The notes under the pieces: generated by a model | What the model saw: the letters and a program-made list of their open reading frames with translations, nothing else | Databases searched by the model: none | What the model was told of the DNA's origin: nothing | Part shown: piece by piece, positions 1 to 11,788 of the stretch | Position numbering within the stretch: the stretch's first letter is position 1 | How the letters are laid out: each line of letters opens with the position of its first letter | Position numbers and translations under genes: made by a program | Assembly: GCA_026874595.1 (NCBI GenBank) | Contig: CM049309.1 | Coordinates: 51,992,079-52,056,078, forward strand | Reading direction: 5' to 3' | DNA from: Sipunculus nudus | Taxonomy: Eukaryota; Annelida; Sipuncula; Golfingiida; Sipunculidae | Length of the DNA stretch: 64,000 nt

Positions 1-462
1 CTTATGCACAGCATCCATCTGTTAATCTGCCTTGGGATAAAATCACTCATATCTCGGCAGTGGTTTGACTTATCCACCTGAAATTTTGCAGGTTTATACA
101 TCCTGGAAAATTTTCTCGATTTTATGACAGGTGGCACCACCCACATTCACGTTTAAGCTGCAGACATCCATGCTAATATGCAACACACCACGCTCTATTC
201 CCCTTGCCACTTAATCCATGCCTCACTTCACCCGTCCCACTCTGATTTATGTGGATACACCTAGTGGCTTGTCGACTGACCATATTCTGGTTTTAAAATT
301 TTCTAGTCTGAAACTTGCAGGTCAGAAACGTCCATTTCGCTGAAATCATAATGACTAAGGTAGATATGCAGGACTAAGGAGGATCAATATTAAATTTTAA
401 AAATAAACCTCCATTCATACTCCTAAACTTTGCACAGGTTCGCATGAGGCCTGTAGGCCTTG
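1..462 (+). mobile_element. Family 3 Helitron-like element, 3' portion (5' part outside window)
   Basis: This matches the 3' end of the complete copy at 42369-44538. It contains the unit with ATCTGCCTTGGGATAAAATC and the terminal signature CACAGGTTCGCAT, then the palindromic AGGCCTGTAGGCCTTG, followed by TTT. CACAGGTTCGC is the inverted complement of the GCGAACCTGTG found at the family's 5' end. It is non-autonomous, with no ORF of note. It lies upstream of the first visible ligase exon, presumably in an intron. Confidence 0.75.
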
Positions 463-776
463 TTTAAGATTCTTGACAATTTTACCTATGGCTACCTGTC
501 TTTAACAGAAGTTCAGGAGTATGTGTTCAAGAACAGATACTAGTATAGTTGGTTTATTGTGTGTTTATTTTAATTTCAACTGGATTTTAAACTCTTGATT
601 CCTACAAATAATAATTGTGAATTTGTGAATAAATTGTTAATAGCTGATTCTGCCTCATAATCAGTCATTGCCCCAATATCACATTGGCAGTCTTTCAAGA
701 TCTACAAGATGTCTAATAAAAAGGCCAGTGAGTCCAAGTTGTTAATTATAATCAGATAATTATCTCACTATTTTAG
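463..776 (+). other. Intronic spacer, nothing recognised
   Basis: AT-rich sequence between a family 3 element and the acceptor of the first visible ligase exon. No ORF or repeat is recognised. Confidence 0.4.
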
Positions 777-942
777 GAATAATGCAGATGGTGTACGACT
801 CAGCCCTATACCGGAGCACCGCCATCTTCACCACCACCTCCACCACTATCACCATGGAATGGCCAGGGTTGGCATGCACCATGGTAACGTGGCTCCCATG
901 CTTGTTGTACCTGGAATCAACATAAGTATAGAACCATCCATA
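777..942 (+). CDS. RNF111-like: RNF111/RNF165 (Arkadia)-like E3 ligase, internal exon with His-rich stretch
   Basis: This is the most upstream exon of the gene visible here. It follows an acceptor (ATTTTAG, AG at 775-776) and ends before a GTGAGT donor at 943. One leading base completes a codon from an exon outside the window, then 55 codons run without a stop and finish in phase 0, matching the next exon. The peptide is His-rich (HRHLHHHLHHYHH at about residues 14-26), then runs through a Gly/Met/His stretch to VVPGINISIEPSI. His-rich, low-complexity segments ahead of the conserved C-terminus are typical of Arkadia-family ligases. Membership rests on the downstream RING exons; this exon alone would not be diagnostic. 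The start codon and N-terminal half lie upstream of base 1. Confidence 0.72.
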
Positions 943-2048
943 GTGAGTACCTTGTTACATCAATAGACTTTATCCACCACACTGGTGCCACCTGGCAACA
1001 ATGGCTGACACTGAATGTTTGGGTTGTGAATATTGACAGGAAAGATAAAACTTTACTATATTTAAAATGATAAAAGTAAAAATGTTCCTTATCTTTTATA
1101 TCAAGGTTTTGATGCAGCCTGTTTTGTATTCTATATTCACTTAATAATAAATCAGCAATACTAGCTCACTTGACCAAAACACAAAAGTTTTCATTACTAA
1201 TTGTGATGATGCCCCTGGAAAAGATATATTATTATTGATTGAAATGGATACAGTGAGTTTTTTATAATTAATTGTCTGTGACACTGTTGCTTTTCAATTA
1301 ACGTGCTATTGGTAAAAGTGCAAGATAAGAGACCTACCCAAAAGATCATTTGGTGACAGTGGGCGGCCCTTATTTTTGCCCAAGTAACATGACTGCAGGC
1401 AGTGGCTTGGTGTCGGCAGGCCCTCAGGTCTGTTTTTGGGTCAAATAAAAATATGCTGAGCATACTTCATGAGAGATATAGCCGCAAGCCCCGAGATGAA
1501 AGGACAAATGCACCAGCTATGTGTAAGTTTACAGTGAAAAAGGCCTCCTTGGCCCTGGGAAGGCTGGTTGGGTAGCTGAAGGGCAGATCTTTTATACTGC
1601 ATCTTTGCCGTGCCATGTTCATCATATGGATCTTTTCACTTGATCAAGATTTAATGACACTTGGTTGACTTTCCTATTGTAACTAGTTTTACTGATTTTG
1701 CCATTTTGACGTTTAACTTTTCATATGTGACATACTATCTTATTAACTGTTACTCAGTTCTGATACTAAATAAGTTCTAATGTAAGCTGGGAGATGCATC
1801 TGATGGTTTTCATATTCATTGAAAGCAAAAGTGAAAATTTCTCATGTTTCAACTCACCAGAGAATGTGGTCCTTAAGTCAACATACTGCTATTTATCATA
1901 CCGTTTTTAAAAGGGATAAGGACCAAGGGTCATATTGCTACCAAGAGAAGCTGAAAGCATCCGGGCTCTCACTTACTCTTGTATTTTCCTATGAAACAAA
2001 ATGTCTCCTACAAATTCTTCCATTTAGACCATAGTCTCCTATATTTTT
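943..2048 (+). other. Intronic spacer, nothing recognised
   Basis: Start of the 9 kb intron after the first visible ligase exon. Short ORFs (88 codons minus strand, 71 codons plus strand) lack domain signatures, start context and repeats. No element termini are seen. Confidence 0.4.
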
Positions 2049-2537
2049 AGCAAACCTGTGAGCTTATGCGATGGTGTGTCATCTTGCATTGTGCGTCATC
2101 TGTACGTTAACCATAGCTAACTCCAAAACGGCAGAAGCTAGCATCACCAATATTTTTGCAAATAATCAGTATTCTGAAAAACTTTATCGGATTTTGTTTA
2201 TTTTTTTCTAACTGCATTTTCTTAGATTTTATAGGGAAAAAGCTAAAAAAGCTTTAAAAAACTTCTTCTCCTAAACTGTCCAGCCAAATGTCCCCTATTT
2301 CACAGAAATGATCCCTGGAACAATCAAGTTGTTCTCAAGTTTGTTCGAATGGTTCCAGTTCAGAGATTTAGGCTGAGTTACAGGAGGTTGAACTTAGTCA
2401 TCTGTCCAAAAATGCATATTAAAATTTCAGTCTCAGAAACAGCTGGTGCTATCATCACCAAATTTACGGGAATGTTGGCCATATGAGTCATATCTAAAAT
2501 TTAGGTATTGGTGGCACCACCTGAATCTGCCTTTTTT

Positions 2538-3557
2538 AGCCCTCAGCCCTTAGACTGATGGGCTATTGTCGTCACCCAAGCTGTCCGTCCGTCCGTCCGG
2601 CGTCTGTTAATTTTTACCTTGTGAGCCGGATATCTTGAAAAGGATTCACCGTCAGAATTTTATTTCCTCGGTAAACATGTTTATCGACAAAATCTCAGTC
2701 AAGTTCGAAGATGGGTGACCTTGACCTATTTTTCTACATTTTAGAGCTGATTATAGAAAAACACTAAGATGCTTATTACTCAGGAACCATTTGGTTGATT
2801 TTCACAAAATTACTGTGATTATTAGGACTGATAGTCTGTACCTGACAACAAGTTTGGTGGCACCACCTACAATTTCTGATTTTTAATGAATTTTTCTTGG
2901 ATTTTTCAACTTTGGACTTGTGAGTGGGATATCTCTAAAAGGATTCACTGTAGGAATTTTCTTTTTTCGGTGAAGATGTATGTTGACTAAATCTCGGTCA
3001 AGTTTGAAGATGGGTGAACTTGACCTATTTTTCTACGTTTTAGAGCTGATTATAGAAAAAACATTTAGAAGCTTATTTCTCAGAAACCATTGGGTGGATT
3101 TTCACAATACTTACTATGATCATAGGGACTGATGGTCTGTAACTGCTGCACAAGTTTGGGGGCGCCACCTACAATTTCTGATTTTTAATGATTTTTTCTT
3201 GGATTTTTCAACTTTGGCCTTGTGAGCAGGATATCTCTAAAAGGATTTACAATAGGAATTTTATTTCTTTGGTGAAGATGTATATTGACAAAATCTCGAT
3301 CAAGTTCGAAGATGGGTGACCTTGACCTACTTTTCAAGGTCACAAAGCTTATAATAGATTAAACTTCGAAGCTTATTTTTCTGGAAGCATTTGGTGGATT
3401 GTTAATAATCATGGTAATAATAATTTTGAATTTATAACTGAGACATGTACAGATATACATCCATGTGAGAAAAGATATTTAGTACTTGTTACTGATACCA
3501 CCTCCAAACACTGTTCTTTTGGCTGAGGGCTTTTGTCAGCTTCTGCTGATATTCTAG
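2538..3557 (+). mobile_element. Family 2 Helitron-like non-autonomous element, copy 1
   Basis: It begins AGCCCTCAGCCC after a T-tract, with a GTCCGTCCGTCCG microsatellite within the first 60 bp. It ends GGCTGAGGGCTTTTGTCAGC then TTCTGCTGATATTCTAG, followed by TT. AGCCCTCAGCC and GGCTGAGGGCT are inverted copies. TCAGC-TTCT-GCTGA is a perfect hairpin six bases before the terminal CTAG, the layout of a Helitron 3' end (hairpin then CTRR). Inside are about 300-bp tandem units marked by GTGAG..GGATATCT at about 2620, 2920 and 3222. No transposase or helicase is encoded. Confidence 0.72.
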
Positions 3558-3883
3558 TTGTACAGGGTCATCAGTGCCTATATCGCACTGAGGGCTACAA
3601 AAAAACTTCTTCTCTGAAACCATATGGCTAAATTGTTGAATATTGCACAGAAATTATCCTAGGACAGTGCTTTCTGAAGTTTGTTCAAATGGTCTCTGTT
3701 CAGTGACTTTTGGCTGAGTTATGGGAAGCTGAATTTAGCCATATGCTTTATAGCCCATTTTAGCTCAGTAGCTACAAAGATCTTCTTCTCAAAAACCATT
3801 GGGCCAAATTCTTAAATCTCACACATTAATTATCCTCAGATGTTGATAATTCAGGTTTGTTCAAATGGTTTTGGTACTTTTTT

Positions 3884-5065
3884 AGCCCTCAGCCCTTAGG
3901 CTGATCGGCTATTGTCGTCATCCAAGCTGTCCCTCAGTCTGGCGTCCGTTAACTTTTACCATGTGAGTGGGATATCTCTAAAAGGATTCACTGTAGGAAT
4001 TTTATTTCTTTGCTGAAGATGTATATTGACAAAATCTCGGTAAAGTTCGAAAATGGGTGACCTTGACCTATTTTTCTAAATTTTACAGCTGATTATAGAA
4101 AAACACTTAGAAGTTTATTTCTCAGGAACCATTGGGTGGATTTTCACAAAACTTACTATGGTCATTGGGACTGGTGGTCTGTACTTGCTGCACAAGTTTT
4201 GTGGCGCCATCTACAATTTCTGATTTTTAATGAATTTTTATCAGATTTTTCAACTTGGTCTTGTGAGAGGGATATCTCTAAAAGGATTCACAGTAGGAGT
4301 TATATTTATTCGGTGAAGATGTTTATTGACAAAAACTCGGTCAAGTTCAAAGATGAGTGACCTTGACCTATTTTTCTACGTTTTAGAGCTGATTATAGAA
4401 AAACACCTAGAAGCTTAATTCTCAGAGACCATTGGGTAGATTTTCACAAAACTTACTATGATAATTGGGACTGATGATCTCTATCTGATGCACAAGTTTG
4501 GTGGCACCACCTACTATTTCTGATTTTTAATGAATTTTTATAGGAAATTCAACTTTGGCCTTGTGAGTGGGATATCTCTAAAAGGATTCACCATGGGAAT
4601 TTTATTTCATCGGTGAAGATTTATATTGACAATATCTCAGCCAAGTTCGAAGATGGGTGTCCTTGACCTTTTTTTCTACATTTTAGAGCTGATTATAATA
4701 AAAAACCTTAGAAGCTTAATTTTCAGTGACCATTGGGTGGATTTTCACAAAACTTACTATGTTCATTGGGACTGATGGTCTGTACCTGCTGCACAAGTTT
4801 GGGGGCACTACCTACAATTTCTGATTTTAATGAATTTTTCTTGGATTTTTCAACTTTGGCCTTGTGAGAAGAATATCTCCTAAAAGCATAAGGTGGATTG
4901 TTATGAAACATGGTACATACCTCATCAGTTTAAATTTATAACTGAGACATACACAGTCAGATATACATCCATGAGAGAACAAATATTTTGTACTTGTTAC
5001 TGTTACCACCTATAAACACTGTTCTTTTGGCTGTGGGCTTTTGTCAGCTTCTGCTGATATTCTAG
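3884..5065 (+). mobile_element. Family 2 Helitron-like non-autonomous element, copy 2
   Basis: Same termini as copy 1: AGCCCTCAGCCC after a T-tract at the 5' end, GGCTGTGGGCTTTTGTCAGC and the TCAGC/GCTGA hairpin ending CTAG at the 3' end. About four 300-bp units start near 3963, 4264, 4563 and 4862. It lies in the same family 3-related host as copy 1, interrupting it 0.33 kb downstream; host text resumes immediately after CTAG-TTA. Confidence 0.72.
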
Positions 5066-5340
5066 TTATTTGGCTGAGTTACAGGAAGCTAAACTTAGCC
5101 AGTTTGTTGTATCTTCCTATATGATTTATAAACCAGCAAAACATTTTTTCAACTGATGCCACTGAAGCCAGTTTGTTGAATATTTTTCAAAAATATTCTC
5201 CTGAATAATTCTTATAATAATTGTCTTTAAGGTAGCAGGACTGGTCAAAATCCTGAAAATTGGTGTTTTTTCAATAAAAGGTATACATAATATTGAATAC
5301 TGGGCAGATCTAATGCAGCTGAGCACATTTTGGGTCGCCG

Positions 5341-6577
5341 GTTGCATTTTGTGAAAAAAAAGGGTAATTTCTATTCAGTAAACACCAAGATGTGTTGACA
5401 GGGTGTTTGTTAACTAACTCCAGCCCTGCCACAGGCCTGTCATCACTCTGCCCTAAGCCCTCACCTGGGTCATTCAGCCAATCGTGAGGTGCAAGAGTTT
5501 AATGAATGCATGGGCCATGTACCTCCGTGCAGGAGGTGGCAAGTACTGACGGTCGACGTTTGTTTGCCCAATCTAATCAGCTGAGCATACTTCTGATAAG
5601 CGTTGGAGAGCAACCCTAACTCTAGCTAATTAGTGTGCAAACAAACCTGTCCTTGTGAATGATCTGTTAGTGTCATTGGTCTTTCTGTCTTTTGTCGGGT
5701 ATGTTACGCCGAAATACAAATTTTCACTTGACATCATGTTATTTCTGCTATATCCTGAGCCTATCGACAGATACGTAAAATTAATTTATAATAAGCTGCT
5801 TCATATCCCAACCATAACGTCTATGATATTCATACTGTCAACACCGCAACAAATAAATATTACGCCAATACCAAACGAAATTACGAGGGGCCGACGATGC
5901 AAATCCAGAATGCCACTTAAAAACTGCAGCAGTTGAATGATATCAAGAAGCCTCAGCGGGCCTAACCTACTTCCGTGATCAAACTGATGGCCAGCGACGA
6001 TGAATCGTCAGATGACAGTATCTCTATGTTTACGCATAAAGGAAAACTTGAGGCCGACACCTATCAACTTTGGCACTAAATTGGCAGTGTTATCAACTAA
6101 ACGCGCTAATGTCAGCCTCTGTTGTGCTTTACTCCAATAAACAATAAGTCCAGATTTCACATATGACTTGTATGTGTAAGCGAGATTTAAATATAAACTT
6201 TATTTATTTTACATGGATTGTACAACTATTTATAATAACTAATACGAGGCACTCTCCATGACACCGATGTTGATGCTCGGTAGTCGGTAAATATATAATT
6301 TATTTTTTTACGAGATTTTTATGATCCTTATAAACTCGTCTCTATTGTCAACTCCAAAATACCTATAATGTATGTAAACCGTGATAAGTAAATCAATCTT
6401 CGTTCTCCTTGAATAGCCATATATCCCGCTCCCCTTGTTCTTGTGTAAACACGCGGTTACCTATTAGGCCCGGCTATGCACCTGTTCAGCCGCGGGTCCC
6501 GGTTGTTGAGTGTTCAGCGCACCTTGGCACTCGGCCAAAACTGTAAACTCCGCCTACTGAAGTCCATGCACGTGGTG
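5341..6577 (+). other. Intronic spacer with a GC-richer patch
   Basis: No gene is recognised. A 93-codon ORF at 5655-5936 has no known domain. About 6430-6560 is noticeably richer in G+C and CpG (CAGCCGCGGGTCCCGG) than its surroundings, ending exactly where a 5'-truncated family 1 element starts. It may be part of an older unrecognised insertion. Confidence 0.35.
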
Positions 6578-8810
6578 CAGGAAAGATATTTGATCACTTA
6601 ACACAAAACATGTTAAAGCTATGGACTTTTTTTCCAGTAATATAACTTTAATTTATCAAAATTAAATTGTATACCCAAAATTAGATCAAAATCTTTTAAA
6701 TTTTTTAAAATATTAACAAAAATAAAAAATTTGTACCTTAAATTTTGCCCAACTTTGACCATGGCATGTTTTTTTCCTGTAAGTACTGTGGATTTAATTT
6801 TCACAGCATGTTTTTGTTAGCATTTTGTCTGTTAACAACAAAAATTTGAAACCAGTTGATCAAAAACTGTAGATTTTATTCAAGTTTTCAAGCACCATGT
6901 ATCATATTGTTTACATCAAGCTAGTGTTATACAGTTTGCAAGAGCTCAGCTTCCCAGCTTCAGCTCTCAGTTTGCTAAAATTTGGAATACAATTAGATGT
7001 CTCCAAATCCCCTACCATGCCAAGAATTTGGTCACTAGGACTTAATACCTTTGAGATATTAATGAAAAACTTCATTTTTCCATTAAAAACCCATTGTTAC
7101 ACTTCAAGACTGCCTAATATCAAAACCACTGATCTGACTTTAATCATATATAATATACATATTTTTCTGTACATTCGCTATGCACATGCCAGAAATGATG
7201 TCAGTATTGCGTAATTGTTTTAAGTTATGGGCCCAAACATAATGCACTTTGTAAAAAAATCAAGAAATATATTTACTCCCTTAACAAGGGGATTGCTGAA
7301 GCCAGAGATTTTTTGTCAGGGATGTAACATTATTTAATCAAGATTCAATTGAATACCCAAAATTAGTTCTGAATTTTTGAAATTTTATAAGTTATTAGTA
7401 TAAATATAAAATTAGTACCTTAAATTTTGCCCAACTTTGACCATGGCACATTTTTTTCCTGTGAGCACTGTTGATATAATTTTCATATCATGCACACATA
7501 AGGATTTCAGCTTTTTAGTTTAGAAAGCTGGAAGAAATTGGCCAAAAATTGTAGCTTTTATTAATGTTTTTATGAGACCATGTCAGACCTTGGCTCTCTC
7601 CAGCCCCTCTTGAGTCACATGTATGTTGACCTTGTTGAACTTTCAGCATATTATGCATGCTTTCAGCAAATTATGCATGCTTGAGGCGAGGCATACACTT
7701 GGGCAGCCAGGCAGCTTATGGCCAGCCACAGTTGATCCAGGTGTCCAACCCAACCCATCTAGTAGTTTTAACCAACAACATAACAATACAATAAATTAAT
7801 AAGTTTTATTGGTTTTTAATAACAAATTTAAGAAAAATTAATAGAAAAGGAATTTGTTAGTTTATAATAACAGGAAATTAACTTGCAGATACTGATGATA
7901 TAAGAATCTTGTATCGATGGATAGAATGTCACGTATTCCAAATAACACCATGCAGTCACCTATGGTATTTTTCAGTTCACTTTTAATGATAAAAAAGTAA
8001 ATCATATTATTCATTACTAATCATTTGGGATCATATGAAGGAAATTAATGATAGACAAAGATGCAGTTGATAATATTAATCTAGATTCCTACTGTGTCTA
8101 GTGTGTACATTGATGTGAAATTAGTCCAAAATGAATATGTTACATTTATATTTTTTTATATATAAAAACCATAAAACCAGATATTTATGATCATTATTTA
8201 AATGTGTGAATTTTGTAAATTCTGGATTCTCAACATCATTGTTTGTGAAAAATGAATAAATACCAGATATGGTGCAAATTCTTTGCAATTGTATTTAAAC
8301 ACGAATATGAATATGTACTCCATTATAAAATTTCTTGCATAAAGAATGGGAATTCAGGTAAAAATGAAAGTATATGAATACCAGTGCAAATACTTTCAAA
8401 ATGTATTCATGAATATATTCTTTAATATTATTTTAATAATCATTTCAGTTATATTTCATTTTAAAAAATCATACGATTCTCTTATATTTTTTAATAAAAA
8501 TTATATTTGGGACAATATTTGTAATTTTTTTTAATAAATAGTTAAACTCTTATATTATATGTTCTGCTTATAAGTTATATGGCCAAGTCAAAATCTGTGT
8601 GACAATAGTACTCCATTTGTTAATAAAATAAATGAAATCAATCCTGTTCCCTGTCTGCAAAGGTACTATCAAAATCATACATAAGCTAAACAACAACAAC
8701 TCCTAATACAGCTTTATTTATTACCACACAAAACCAGCATGTGCCTCATTCCGAAATCATATTTTTTTATCATATATAACAGCTGAGCGCCGTGACCCAT
8801 AGGTCCCTTG
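6578..8810 (+). mobile_element. Family 1 element, copy i (5'-truncated)
   Basis: It starts inside the family 1 consensus at CAGGAAAGATATTTGATCAC and runs to the family 3' end CAGCTGAGCGCCGTGACCC, then ATAGGTCCCTTG followed by TTTA. The AGCTCAGCTGAC head and TCCG microsatellite are missing. A translated segment PTMPRIWSLGLNTFEILMKN at about 7009-7070 recurs in other copies. Non-autonomous, inside a ligase intron. Confidence 0.8.
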
Positions 8811-8869
8811 TTTATAAAAAGTCAGCTGAAAAGCATTTTGTATTGAGAAAATTTATTTCAATGTTATTT

Positions 8870-9240
8870 CAAGTCGGGACCACTTTTGTGAACAGATGGC
8901 AGCACTTGGTTTACCACTGGCAGATTGCCAGTGCCTTGATGTTGGCCATTAGCCAAGATGGTGTCAGCTCTATAAATAGTTTTGGCACAGTGCCAGGATT
9001 GGAAGAAGTTCAGTCAGGTATAGGTCAAGGGTTCACTCATTCTATTTATAGCTTTGACAGATTGTCCACTGCATCAGATTTGGCACCAAACGTCAGCCTG
9101 TATCTATTTATAGCTTTGGCAGACTGCCAACTGTGTCAGATTATGCAACAGGTCAAGAGTTCAATCAATGCAGCCAGGTACAGTTCAAAAGTTCACTCAG
9201 TTTAGCTAGGGGTAGGTCAAGAGTTCACTCAGTGTTGTAG
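8870..9240 (+). repeat. Degenerate tandem repeat of about 65 bp
   Basis: TCTATAAATAGTTTTGGCAC, TCTATTTATAGCTTTGACAG and TCTATTTATAGCTTTGGCAG recur at intervals of about 65-70 bp, each followed by a GACTGCCA-like block and GGTCAAGAGTTCA. The repeats keep a 137-codon frame open (8792-9205), best seen as a by-product. Similar AGTCAAGAGGTCACTCAGTA text lies inside the family 3 copy at 43090, so this may be the body of the family 3 remnant ending at 9587. Confidence 0.5.
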
Positions 9241-9349
9241 CTTGAGCCAGCAATTTGTCACAGATCACTCGGGGGCAACTGCCTTACTCATCTAAGCCTG
9301 GTCAGCCCAGTGCATCAAACTCAAGGGAATATATGTAATTTTTTATGTA

Positions 9350-9587
9350 TATATCTCTTTGTTGTATACAAGACTGGTGGTGCCAGCTACAATCATTTTT
9401 GTGTTGTGTGCACCCATGCCAGAATTTCAGCAGTGATGTTTGTGTAATTGTTTCTTGTTCAAAGTGTTTAGTACTTGAATTATTCATATACATGTTACCC
9501 ATGTTATTGAAAAGTAATGGTCCAGCATTGAAGCATTACACCAGTGTAATCCCATAGCACAGGTTCACATTAGGCCTGTAGGCCTTG
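9350..9587 (+). mobile_element. Family 3 element, 3' end remnant
   Basis: It contains GACTGGTGGTGCCAGCTAC, like the GGTGGTGCCACCTGC block of family 3, and ends AGCACAGGTTCACATTAGGC then CTGTAGGCCTTG followed by TTC. The terminal palindrome is intact. The 5' extent is unclear and may include the tandem repeat just upstream. Confidence 0.6.
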
Positions 9588-9924
9588 TTCTGGAGTTTTT
9601 TCATCGCACAAGGATGTTGCTGATATAACTTTTATTGTTGGATAATTATTGTTTCATATGGTAATTGTTATTTGTTAAAACATTATTTGTAGAACAGTGC
9701 ATTTAAGTAATATAGTCATACAAGACATGTAAAGCTGTATAAAACACTCAAACAGACCTTCATGTACTGCTATGAGAACTTAGGCAGCCAACTTTGTTTG
9801 ATATGAATGGGGATTATTTACATACTATATGGATTTGCCTTATACTAAAATCCACAATCTTTTTTACTTCCCTGCCTGGTATGGGAGAGATACTGATTTG
9901 CCTTTTTGTTTAATTTCTGAGCAG

Positions 9925-10005
9925 CCAGCGATGCCTGAGATGCCTCCATTCCCCCCATTCCCAGTTCCCAGAGTTTATCATAGATTTGGTCACCTATTCC
10001 CAGAG
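9925..10005 (+). CDS. RNF111-like: RNF111/RNF165-like E3 ligase, Pro-rich exon
   Basis: The acceptor is TTTCTGAGCAG ending at 9924 and the donor is GAG|GTAAGT at 10006. The exon is 81 bp, phase 0 at both ends, and encodes 27 residues. It opens with a Met/Pro/Phe-rich run (PAMPEMPPFPPFPVPR) and ends VYHRFGHLFPE. In Arkadia-family proteins a similar tyrosine/histidine stretch leads into the acidic-hydrophobic segment just before the TRGA/TIER region, and the reading frame passes directly into the exon at 27044. It is separated from the previous exon by a 9 kb intron and from the next by a 17 kb intron, both full of mobile elements. The assignment depends on frame continuity and composition. Confidence 0.72.
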
Positions 10006-10134
10006 GTAAGTACTTTTTTCTTCCAAAGATATGTGGTCAAAGAGAAGATGTTCATTGAGAAGTTGTTGCATTCCTGATTCTGTGATAAAAATCTTGTTTA
10101 TTTCAGTAATGTGACTTGTACATTGTTGTAATTA

Positions 10135-10850
10135 TGTCAACCCCGTCCAGGGGAGACATGTTTTCAGTGCCTTCATCTGCAGTTGTCATCAGTCCTTGTC
10201 TTTAATAACTTGTGAATGCGATAACATTTGAGGGGCTGAAATTTGAAACACTCAATGTTCTTCCCAAAATCTTGACAAGTTTGAATCCCTGATGACCTTG
10301 ACCTTTATCTTCAAGGTCAAATCTGCAGAAATGTGAAATTTTTGTGAACCTCATTTCTTTTGAAGTATTTATCATTTTTGTCCTCAAAATTGATGCACCA
10401 ATTTTTCCTACCAAGTTCTTGGAGGAGTTAGAAAATGGGTGACCTTGACCAGGATCTTTAATTACAAATCAGAATTATAGTTATTGTCATATGAAGGGGA
10501 TAACTTTTGAAGGGCTGCATGTTTTCCTCCAAAATTTTACACTCATTGTTCTTACCAAAATCTCAGAGGAGCTTGAAATAAAGTGACCTTGACCTTGATC
10601 TTCAAGGTCAAAATTATGCAATTCTTGGATTATTGTGACCCCATGCCTTTGGAAGTACTGAAGATTTTTTCTTCAAATTTGCATCACCAGTCCTTTCTGC
10701 CAAAATCTCATCGGAGTTGGAAAAGTGGTTACCTAGACTGTCAAGGTGTAATCTGCTGAAATCTAGAATCAATGTTGTGAGATATATTTTACACCTAAGG
10801 TTTTGGGAAGACCCTTTGGGGGAGACATCTGTTTTTGAAAGCCATTCTAG
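10135..10850 (+). mobile_element. Family 5 Helitron-like element
   Basis: It opens with a hairpin, ATGTCAACCCCGTCCAGGGG then AGACAT, and closes GGGGGAGACATCTG followed 22 bases later by CATTCTAG and a T-run. CCCC..GTC-type and GGGGGAGACAT motifs are inverted between the ends, as in the pearl-like element at 40531-41905. The interior repeats GACCTTGACCTT..TTCAAGGTCAAA with a period of about 150 bp. No coding capacity. It starts 130 bp after the Pro-rich ligase exon. Confidence 0.5.
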
Positions 10851-11340
10851 TTTTATATCTTTTGAGACCCCTTAAAATATCATCATTGTTTACTTGATAT
10901 TTTGGCTTGCTCCTGAGCTTGATCCTAAAATTATGCAGGCCCTAATCTAAATTTTCAGACATAGTATTCATTTTATGGTTTCATGAAATTTGCATTAACA
11001 TCTTTAAAACTTTTGTCAAATCTGGAGCTTTTAATATTTCCTGTTTTAAAAGAAAAAAAATATCATCGTAAAAAATATAATAATCATTTTAAGATCCACA
11101 TCTGGTAAGTATTTTCTTGTGGACAGGGTCAAGATATCTATTCAATAATATACATTGAAACAGAACAGCGATAACTTATGAATGACATTTAATAAAGTTA
11201 AGCTATTTCTTATCCAGGCTGTTGTTTATTTAAATTTATCAGTAATGGGTATTGGTACAAAGATTTGAACCAGGGTTCCATTAAATTGTTCCTATTCTAT
11301 GTTACTAGAGGGCAGCAGTAATGTTCTGTTGGAGTGTTCA
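10851..11340 (+). other. Intronic spacer, nothing recognised
   Basis: AT-rich intron sequence without a recognisable repeat or ORF. Confidence 0.35.
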
Positions 11341-11788
11341 TTAAGGCCAACCGCGGTCCCCCTAAACACCCAAATCACCGGTGTTTTGGGTACCTATGAC
11401 AAAACACAATGAAACACCCACTTAACTTAAAATTTTAAGCAAAAAAGTAACACCAACCGATATATATTCAACAGTTAAACTTGTTTATGCAATATTGTAT
11501 CATAAATTAATAACATAAAGATAAATTGGAGTGTTTCCTTTTGCATTTGGTTCACTGGCCCACATAGCAGCCATTTATGTCAGCTTTGATGCTGCCCCCT
11601 AGTGGTGCAAGCCGCAATCAAGCTGAGTGCTCGTCAGGTGTAAAAAACACTCTTTGTTTTTTTACTAAGTATTGGCACATACCAGTTTTCTGCTTTAAAT
11701 TTGAATTTAAAAGAATTTTTCATGGTGTTTCGTTACAGGTAGGCAAAACACCAGTGAATTAGGTGTTTAGGGGACCAACTGTCCTTAA
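11341..11788. mobile_element. TTAA-flanked MITE with about 40-bp terminal inverted repeats
   Basis: TTAA occurs at both ends (11341-11344 and 11785-11788). The left end carries GGTCCCCCTAAACACC and later CACCGGTGTTTTG; the right end carries the inverted counterpart CAAAACACCAGTG then GGTGTTTAGGGGACC. TTAA duplication is the hallmark of piggyBac-type insertion, so this 448-bp sequence is best read as a piggyBac-like MITE. No transposase is present. Confidence 0.7.

Larger units (their letters stand above)
2049..5340 (+). mobile_element. Family 3-related host element split by two family 2 insertions
   Basis: The 5' tip AGCAAACCTGTGAGCTTATG at 2049 after a T-tract matches the family 3 start at 42369. 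Family 3-like text runs to about 2531, resumes at 3558-3880 (GCTACAAAAAAACTTCTTC and similar), and resumes again after 5065 (TTTGGCTGAGTTACAGGAAG). The two gaps are the family 2 elements listed separately. No family 3 terminal palindrome is found downstream, so the 3' end is lost. The right boundary is approximate. Confidence 0.55.

Noticed and set aside
8792-9205. 137-codon ORF, one of the longest in the window
   Set aside because: It begins in the tail of family 1 copy i and runs through a degenerate 65-bp tandem repeat; no domain or sensible N-terminus.
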